Shown in pieces: positions 58,927 to 64,000 of a stretch of 64,000 bases of DNA (position 1 is the first letter of the stretch; each line of letters opens with the position of its first letter). Under the pieces are notes generated by a model that saw only the letters and a program-made list of their open reading frames with translations, was not told the origin of the DNA and did no database searches. This DNA comes from Bradyrhizobium manausense (GTDB lineage Bacteria > Pseudomonadota > Alphaproteobacteria > Rhizobiales > Xanthobacteraceae). Both the position numbers and the translations under genes were made by a program. The stretch lies in assembly GCF_018131105.1 (NCBI RefSeq), contig NZ_JAFCJI010000002.1, forward strand, positions 310,001 through 374,000, read 5' to 3'.

Positions 58927-60609
58927 ATGCGGGCAGTGATCGTCGGTGCCGGAATGGGCGGGTTGATGACGGCGTTGGCGCTGCGACAGTCCGGCGTCTT
59001 CACATCGGTCGATGTCTACGAGCAGACCAAGGTCCCCAGCACCGCAGGCGCCGGCTTGAACATTCCGCCCAACGGGGCGCGGTTATGCCGTTGGCTGGGC
59101 GTCGACCTCGACGGCGGCGACCCCAAGGGCCCCGATGGGGCAATCGACGGCGGCCGGGCCGCAACGCTGGAGTCGACACGGCAGTTCAACCCGGATGGGA
59201 GCGTGACTAAGCGGCCGTTCGATCATGTCACCGCCGCGGGCGACCGCGCCGGGTTTCACCACATGCACAGGCTGGACCTGTTGATGTGCCTCTACAAGCG
59301 GGTGTTCGAGTTCGGTCCTGACAGCGGCGCGCCGTGCCCGATCACCGTGCACATGGACTGCAGGCTGACCCAGTTGCATCAGACCGCCAGCGAGGTGACA
59401 GCCACCTTTTCCAATGGCCGAACCGCGACCGGAGAGGTTCTCGTGGGTGCCGACGGGATCAACTCGGCCACGCTGCGGCTGGCATGGCCGAATCCGCGTC
59501 CCAAGCGCTGGACGGAGGTGACCTGCTTTCGTGGACTGATCCCGCGAACAGCGGTCGCCTCGCTCCGCAAGGCCGACGGCAGCCCGCTGGACAACAATCC
59601 CATCGACTCCTTCAGCATGGATCGCCATCGGAACGACAAGAGCGGGGCAACGACGTACTGGGTGCGCGGCGGCGAATTGTTGAATGTCTGGATCGCCCGC
59701 TATGAGCCAGACTCTGCCGCATTCGAGAAAGAGGAAGGCGACTGGTTTCCGGTCGGCCGCGAAGAGATCCTTCGCGAGGTCGGCGCGGCATTCGAGGGCA
59801 GCCCCAGCAGGGACGACCTGCTCGCCTTGGCGGGGGCCATCGTTCGTCCCACCAAGTGGGGCCTCTACGATCGCGACGCGCTCGAAACCTGGGTGCAGGG
59901 CCGCATCTGCCTGCTCGGTGACGCAGCGCACCCGATGCTTCCGACGTTTGGCCAGGGCGCCGCGCAGTCCTTCGAGGACGCCGCCGCGCTCGCCAGCGCC
60001 TTCGCCCTGCACAAGAGCGATGTGGCGACCGCGATGCTGCACTACGAACGCGTGCGGCACTACCGCGCGACCCGTTTCCAGCTCGGGTCCAAATTCGCCT
60101 TCGATCACTTGCGGGCCAAGGACACCGCTGAGCAGAAGGCACTCCTCGAGAAGCTCGACGAGCGGGTCAGCCCGGCCTTTGCCCACGACAAGCGGGGCGG
60201 CGAAGACGATTCCTGGATCTATGCGTACGACGCCCGCAATATCGGCACTGAGCTGCCTTACAAGCGATTGGGGCCGTGGGATTTCCGACGGGCCGCCAAG
60301 GCCAACTACACCAAAATTACCGGTCAACTCTGGATGCCAGCTACTCGCGCCAGCGGCAACCGTTCGGTCACGCGCGCAGAGGTCGCCCGGCACAATACGC
60401 GGGACGACTGCTGGGTCATTGTTTCAGGGAAGGTCTACGACATCACCGAGTGGGCCCCCCATCACCCCGGCGGCGCCGGCATCGCCAGGATGTACGCCGG
60501 CAAGGAAGCCACCGCCGAATTCGGCGACTACCACAGCGCGGAAGCTGTCGCGCACATGGCTCATTTCTGCATCGGCGACCTCGTCGAGGCTCCAGCCACC
60601 TTGCCGTGA
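58927..60609 (+). CDS. FAD-dependent monooxygenase fused to a C-terminal cytochrome b5 domain
   Basis: The product has 560 residues from ATG 58927 (GGAAGGA eight bases upstream). Residues 1-380 are a class A flavin hydroxylase: AVIVGAGMGGLMTALALRQSG, the NADPH/FAD region VGADGINSATLR, and GRICLLGDAAHPMLPTFGQGAAQSFEDA. Residues about 480-553 form a cytochrome b5 domain: VTRAEVARHNTRDDCWVIVSGKVYDITEW, the heme motif HPGG (His513) and the second ligand in GDYHSAEA (His536). A linker of about 70 residues joins them. Closest single-domain relatives are salicylate/6-hydroxynicotinate-type hydroxylases. Substrate unknown. A fused heme domain is unusual for this class. Confidence 0.88.
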   Translation: MRAVIVGAGMGGLMTALALRQSGVFTSVDVYEQTKVPSTAGAGLNIPPNGARLCRWLGVDLDGGDPKGPDGAIDGGRAATLESTRQFNPDGSVTKRPFDHVTAAGDRAGFHHMHRLDLLMCLYKRVFEFGPDSGAPCPITVHMDCRLTQLHQTASEVTATFSNGRTATGEVLVGADGINSATLRLAWPNPRPKRWTEVTCFRGLIPRTAVASLRKADGSPLDNNPIDSFSMDRHRNDKSGATTYWVRGGELLNVWIARYEPDSAAFEKEEGDWFPVGREEILREVGAAFEGSPSRDDLLALAGAIVRPTKWGLYDRDALETWVQGRICLLGDAAHPMLPTFGQGAAQSFEDAAALASAFALHKSDVATAMLHYERVRHYRATRFQLGSKFAFDHLRAKDTAEQKALLEKLDERVSPAFAHDKRGGEDDSWIYAYDARNIGTELPYKRLGPWDFRRAAKANYTKITGQLWMPATRASGNRSVTRAEVARHNTRDDCWVIVSGKVYDITEWAPHHPGGAGIARMYAGKEATAEFGDYHSAEAVAHMAHFCIGDLVEAPATLP

Positions 60610-60686
60610 CTGGACATGCGGACGAGCAATCCGCCGATGGGGCGCACCGGAGTTTTCGGAACGGATGAGCCCCCCGGCCGCCGCAC

Positions 60687-61043
60687 CTATTCGATCGTTG
60701 CATTCACTGAGATGACCGATCTGCCTGAGCCGTACGGACCTTCGCCTTCGCCATAGATGGCAAACGCATCGCTGCCCTTGTATCCCGATGCAGCGGTGTA
60801 CCTGAACGTCGTGACGTTGAGCTGCCTGAGCGTCCCGTGAGCAGGTTTCTGGGACACGCCGGAGCTATGCATTGCTCCCGGAATCCGGATCGGGAAATTG
60901 CACGTTTGACCCGACCTGACCGCGAAGTAAGCCGTCATGTCGATGCCGAACACGGATGGATTGCCGGTGACCCGGCAGTCGGGGACGGCGTAAGCCGAAA
61001 CAGGCGCCAAGCTCAAGACGACAGCTATTGTCCACAACCGCAT
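60687..61043 (-). CDS. Exported Ig-like small protein, 118 aa
   Basis: GGAGGCGAGG lies just ahead of ATG 61043. A signal peptide (LWTIAVVLSLAPVSAYA-VPD) precedes a beta-rich domain with the bacterial Ig/cadherin-like phrases VSQKPAHGTLRQLNVTTFRYTAASGYKGSDAFAIYG. Two Cys residues (DCRV and QTCNF) may pair. Probably periplasmic or secreted; role unknown. Convergent with the monooxygenase gene. Confidence 0.75.
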   Translation of the reverse strand: MRLWTIAVVLSLAPVSAYAVPDCRVTGNPSVFGIDMTAYFAVRSGQTCNFPIRIPGAMHSSGVSQKPAHGTLRQLNVTTFRYTAASGYKGSDAFAIYGEGEGPYGSGRSVISVNATIE

Positions 61044-61229
61044 CCTCGCCTCCTGTCAGGACGAACTCGCTTCCCCGACTATCGATCGCGCATCGCACTG
61101 GATGGCCATTGATTTGAATCAACAGACTGGCGCGGGTTGGCGAAGCGATGGGATGGCCGAACCGGCGAACCCTGGGAACGCCCTGGTCCATTCATACAGC
61201 CCAGCGCGGACACGCATGTTGCTTCATTC

Positions 61230-62357
61230 TCATGGCGAAGCGGTCAATGCGCCGGCGGCGTGCGGCTGCAACAAAGCGTCGCGCATCAGCCGTTGCGTCG
61301 GCTCCTCGAGATAACGATAACTCAAATACGAGGCCAGCAGCGTCGTCCCGACGAAAAGCCCGAAGAAGGCGTTGTCATAGATGGGGACTGGCGCCCGCAT
61401 CAATGAAAAGCCCAGCATCATCGTCAACTGAATTGGGAATTGCAGCAAATAGCTCGAATAAGTCATGTTGCCGGCAGTCTCGACAAACTGCTGCAGCCGG
61501 GCCGGCAAGATCACGTCTCGCGAAAGACTGTACAGCAGCACGGGAGTGACGATCAGCATTACCGCAAGGCCGATCGATTCCAGATGGCCATTCGTGAGCC
61601 AATATCCGCATGACACGAAAACACCGGCAACGAGCCAGCCTGCGCCTTCGACCGCCAAGGGATGAACCGTTCGTGCCGTCACGTGTTGCCGCGCCATCGC
61701 CGCCAGTCCTCCTGCATAAAAGAAGGCGAAGCAGTCTGCGATTTGTCCCGGAATCATCAGACTGATGACGATGACCACCAGATTGAGCAGCCACGACCGT
61801 GTCAGCAGCAACATCACGAAAAAAAAGAAATAGACCAGCACTTCGACGGATATTGACCAGATTGGTCCATTGAAACTCAGGGCTTCCTGGGTCGTGGCGT
61901 TGCTCGCCATCAACAGCTGAAGAAGAAAATGGAAGGCATCATTGTTCTGGTAGACAAAGAAGTACCCGGTGATCTGGAAGTACAGGGGCTGAAGCGCGGC
62001 GACCAACAGAAGCGTCACGACGTGCAGCGGATAAAGCCGCGAGAAACGCAGCACGAAGAATTTCCACCCGTCGAGCAGGCGACTGGCGACCGCGTCACGG
62101 TATTTCCAGAAGAAAATGAAGCCGCTAATGCACCAGAATATCCGGACCGCATACGGGCCGCTTTGATAAAGGGGGCCGAAAAGCCAAAAGATCGGCAACC
62201 GATCCTGAACAAGACCCACTTCCCTGTCGCCGACGAAGGCGAATTGGCGATAGTGGAATAATAAAATGGCAAAAGCGGTCAGGAAGCGCAACAGCTCCAA
62301 GCCCAGAAGCTTGTTCGATCGGATTGCGACAGCCGCTGGCTTCATTTCGAACCGCAT
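61230..62357 (-). CDS. Acyltransferase family 3 (OafA/YrhL-like) membrane protein
   Basis: The 375-aa product (ATG 62357 after GGGAG; ATG 62345 possible) has ten or so helices. Family marks are LELLRFLTAFAILLFHYRQFAF with the key His, VRIFWCISGFIFFWKYRD, RFSRLYPLHVVTLLL, and SISVEVLVYFFFFVMLL. It would O-acetylate a surface polysaccharide or lipid. It overlaps the SGNH hydrolase gene by 16 nt, and the two activities often cooperate. Confidence 0.87.
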   Translation of the reverse strand: MRFEMKPAAVAIRSNKLLGLELLRFLTAFAILLFHYRQFAFVGDREVGLVQDRLPIFWLFGPLYQSGPYAVRIFWCISGFIFFWKYRDAVASRLLDGWKFFVLRFSRLYPLHVVTLLLVAALQPLYFQITGYFFVYQNNDAFHFLLQLLMASNATTQEALSFNGPIWSISVEVLVYFFFFVMLLLTRSWLLNLVVIVISLMIPGQIADCFAFFYAGGLAAMARQHVTARTVHPLAVEGAGWLVAGVFVSCGYWLTNGHLESIGLAVMLIVTPVLLYSLSRDVILPARLQQFVETAGNMTYSSYLLQFPIQLTMMLGFSLMRAPVPIYDNAFFGLFVGTTLLASYLSYRYLEEPTQRLMRDALLQPHAAGALTASP

Positions 62358-63016
62358 GAGACCGATGCTCCCTTCAAGATGGCCTCATTCCAAAGCTCAT
62401 ACCCGGCAGCGCTCAGATGTACTCCGTCGATCGTGTGCGGCGTCGGCAGCGGCGGCAAGGCAGCAAAGGTCGTGCCGCATCGGACAGCGAGTGCCGGCAG
62501 AGCGACATTATAGCTGTCGATGAGCGGCGTGGCTTTTGCTCGCGTCAGGACGGGAAGACGAGATGATGCATCGAGCGGCGGAATCCCGAGCATGATCACA
62601 TGGGCCGTCGCCTTCGAAAGCGTCGCTACGAGCGAGCCGTAGTTCGCCTCGAACTGCGGCAGGTCCCGCGCGGCCCCCAGCGCGTCGTTGATCCCCAGTG
62701 CGATCACGATAGCGGCGGCGGTTTTGCCGTCGAGCGCATCCAGCAGCCAGTCGCCCAATTCGCTCGTCGTCGAGGCACCATCCAGGCCAGCGTTGACGAT
62801 GGCATGCCCGCAGAGTTCGCGCGGCAGCGTAGACGCTTCGACAATGCTGTCGCCCAGAACGATGATGGGATTATCGATCCGGCTCAGCGTGTAATAAAGG
62901 ATCGTTTGCCGGCTCCGACGGTGCGACTCCGCAACGGCCTGCTTCTTGGCAATGGAGGTTGCGACCGAAACAGCGCCGATCGCAAGAACTGCAAAGCCGA
63001 GCAGCATTCGGTTCAT
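62342..63016 (-). CDS. SGNH/GDSL-type hydrolase, membrane-anchored or exported
   Basis: The 224-aa product starts with a hydrophobic signal/anchor (LLGFAVLAIGAVSVATSIA). Block I is IVLGDSIVEAS with the nucleophile Ser, block II-like NAGLDGAST, block III ALGIND with the oxyanion Asn, and block V DGVHLSAAGY with Asp and His. The catalytic set is thus complete. It lies just upstream of the acyltransferase gene on the transcript, so it may transfer or remove acetyl groups in the periplasm. Confidence 0.86.
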   Translation of the reverse strand: MNRMLLGFAVLAIGAVSVATSIAKKQAVAESHRRSRQTILYYTLSRIDNPIIVLGDSIVEASTLPRELCGHAIVNAGLDGASTTSELGDWLLDALDGKTAAAIVIALGINDALGAARDLPQFEANYGSLVATLSKATAHVIMLGIPPLDASSRLPVLTRAKATPLIDSYNVALPALAVRCGTTFAALPPLPTPHTIDGVHLSAAGYELWNEAILKGASVSCGSK

Positions 63017-63148
63017 GGACGCACTCGAACATATCAGTGGTTCAAACAGCGAATGATAGGCCGGTGAAAGTTAAGACAATCCGCCAGCGATCGGCGAAAT
63101 GACCCGTGATCGACCCGCAACGGGCATGTTCGGACTGCCTATTCCTCG

Positions 63149-64000
63149 TCAATGTCCCATAGCCGGTCGCGTATAGACGCTCTCGTAAAGGCCGGTGTGC
63201 TCCTCCTTCCAACCGCGCCTTCCGACGAGGAACTGCCTCAGTTGTTCGTGCCCCGTCAGCCACAACACAGCGTCGATGCGGTATTTCTGGAGGACGTCAT
63301 CCCAGCTGCGTTCATCGACTTCCCAGTGAACGAGCTTGAAATAGTCGCGCAACAGTTCGTCTGGGTAGGCGGTTGCGGCCCGGCCGTCTACAAACAGGGG
63401 GACTGATCCATGGGTGAGGAGGATCAGATATCCTCCCACGTTCCAGTGGTTGAGCACGCGCGAATGCGCGAGATGTGTTTGCAGATATTCGGCGTCCTGC
63501 TCCGACAGCATCTCGGGCAACGCCACAGCCGGCCCGATCTGGACGACAACGAGCGGCAGGACACATGCAGCAACGAGTGAGGCGGTCAGGAGAGCCTGTT
63601 GGATTTTCAACTGGGGTAGCCGCCTGGGAAGAAGTTGATCGAGGTGCAGAGCGACCGGGACCGCCGAAAATAGAAAGAAGAACGACATGTATCGAAACTG
63701 GTGGAGGCCGAGCGCAAGAAACATCCAGGACAGGATGCGCATTTCCAGCCGAATGTTGGATGAGGCGCGGTAGCGGATCTCCAACGCAGCAAACGCAAGA
63801 ATGTAGATCATTCCGGGAATGCTGCCGGGAAGTTCGATGTTGTGCGAATACGGCAGCCATTCGCCGATATTGCCTTGGACGAAGTGACCCAGGGTGGCTG
63901 CCACACCTTGGTAGATCTGCCAGCCCAGCGGATTCACGAACGTTGCGGCAAAGCAGAGGCCGCCCGCCAGCACTATGGCTTTGAGCTTATTCCAATCGCG
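63149..64000 (-). CDS. Polytopic membrane protein, C-terminal part (5' end outside window)
   Basis: The frame stays open to base 64000, so the gene begins beyond the window (GTG 63973 is probably internal). The visible 284 codons show about six hydrophobic helices (GGLCFAATFVNPLGWQIY, SIPGMIYILAFAALEI, ILSWMFLALGLHQFRYMSFFFLFSAVPVAL, LLTASLVAACVLPLVVV), then a soluble tail with HSRVLNHWNVGGYLILLTHGSVPLFVDGRAATAYPDELLRDYF. This layout (membrane part then NWNVGGYL...DGR) is typical of the large glycosyltransferase-like membrane proteins of bacteria. Function not proven. Confidence 0.75.
   Translation of the reverse strand, partial: RDWNKLKAIVLAGGLCFAATFVNPLGWQIYQGVAATLGHFVQGNIGEWLPYSHNIELPGSIPGMIYILAFAALEIRYRASSNIRLEMRILSWMFLALGLHQFRYMSFFFLFSAVPVALHLDQLLPRRLPQLKIQQALLTASLVAACVLPLVVVQIGPAVALPEMLSEQDAEYLQTHLAHSRVLNHWNVGGYLILLTHGSVPLFVDGRAATAYPDELLRDYFKLVHWEVDERSWDDVLQKYRIDAVLWLTGHEQLRQFLVGRRGWKEEHTGLYESVYTRPAMGH

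Noticed and set aside
1..64000. CRISPR array, tRNA, rRNA, insertion sequence or prophage
   Set aside because: No regularly spaced repeats, cloverleaf sequences, transposase/integrase genes or phage genes were found on reading; a tRNA scan could still reveal a missed gene.

Overview
The window is a high-GC chromosomal stretch of an alphaproteobacterium. The best fit is Bradyrhizobium or a close relative in the Nitrobacteraceae. The evidence is a two-piece (permuted) tmRNA whose tag reads ANDNFAPVAQAA, the alphaproteobacterial type of SspB adaptor, DUF4169/DUF2065 proteins, an Irr-type iron box before feoAB, dispersed palindromic intergenic repeats and a dense load of ABC uptake systems. No rRNA, tRNA, prophage, insertion sequence or CRISPR array was seen. 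It reads as ordinary core chromosome with some accessory patches.

Layout. 1-3.6 kb: the 3' part of a Baeyer-Villiger monooxygenase/esterase fusion, several small conserved hypotheticals (two of them too short or oddly started for routine gene calling) and the lipoprotein RlpA. 3.8-6.7 kb: a BlaI-type repressor and an M56 metallopeptidase whose periplasmic part carries a VHL-like beta domain between two copies of a repeated domain. 6.9-11.3 kb: NAD-malic enzyme and a large MscS channel. 11.9-17.5 kb: a complete branched-chain amino acid-type ABC operon (SBP-livG-livF-livH-livM) running into ppk2. 17.6-24.1 kb: a Nudix protein, a NitT/TauT-type ABC system interrupted by an inverted cupin gene, and a divergent betaine/choline-type ABC system with a permease-SBP fusion. 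24.1-29.8 kb: rhodanese, an ABC-2 transporter operon led by a NEW3-domain membrane-anchored protein, and an LtaS/sulfatase-type enzyme. 30.0-32.2 kb: TetR with two clear operators, a ferric-reductase-like membrane protein and an SDR.

32.8-39.7 kb is a branched-chain amino acid biosynthesis locus on the minus strand: ilvB, a threonine dehydratase, ilvH, a methyltransferase, EamA and LysE-type exporters, and ilvC. It is preceded by a promoter, a leader peptide rich in Ile/Leu/Val and mutually exclusive antiterminator and terminator hairpins. 39.8-47.7 kb is housekeeping: miaA, serB, hflK-hflC-DUF2065-degP (membrane protein quality control) and thyA-GNAT-folA (folate/thymidylate). 47.9-52.6 kb holds a tripartite tricarboxylate transporter (tctB-tctA-tctC) and a two-gene short-chain chromate transporter.

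52.7-58.2 kb: ssrA lies directly upstream of sspB, so the RNA that tags stalled proteins and the adaptor that hands them to ClpXP are neighbours. Then come fumC, a DUF4169 plus ribbon-helix-helix gene pair, and feoAB behind an iron-control-element-like site. 58.4-64 kb: a small secreted protein, a flavin monooxygenase fused to cytochrome b5, a secreted Ig-like protein, and a surface-modification group (acyltransferase-3, SGNH hydrolase, and a membrane protein cut by the window edge). The most unusual items are the M56-VHL sensor, the monooxygenase-cytochrome b5 fusion, the NEW3/ABC-2 operon with a perfect AT-rich palindrome upstream, and the textbook ilv attenuator.
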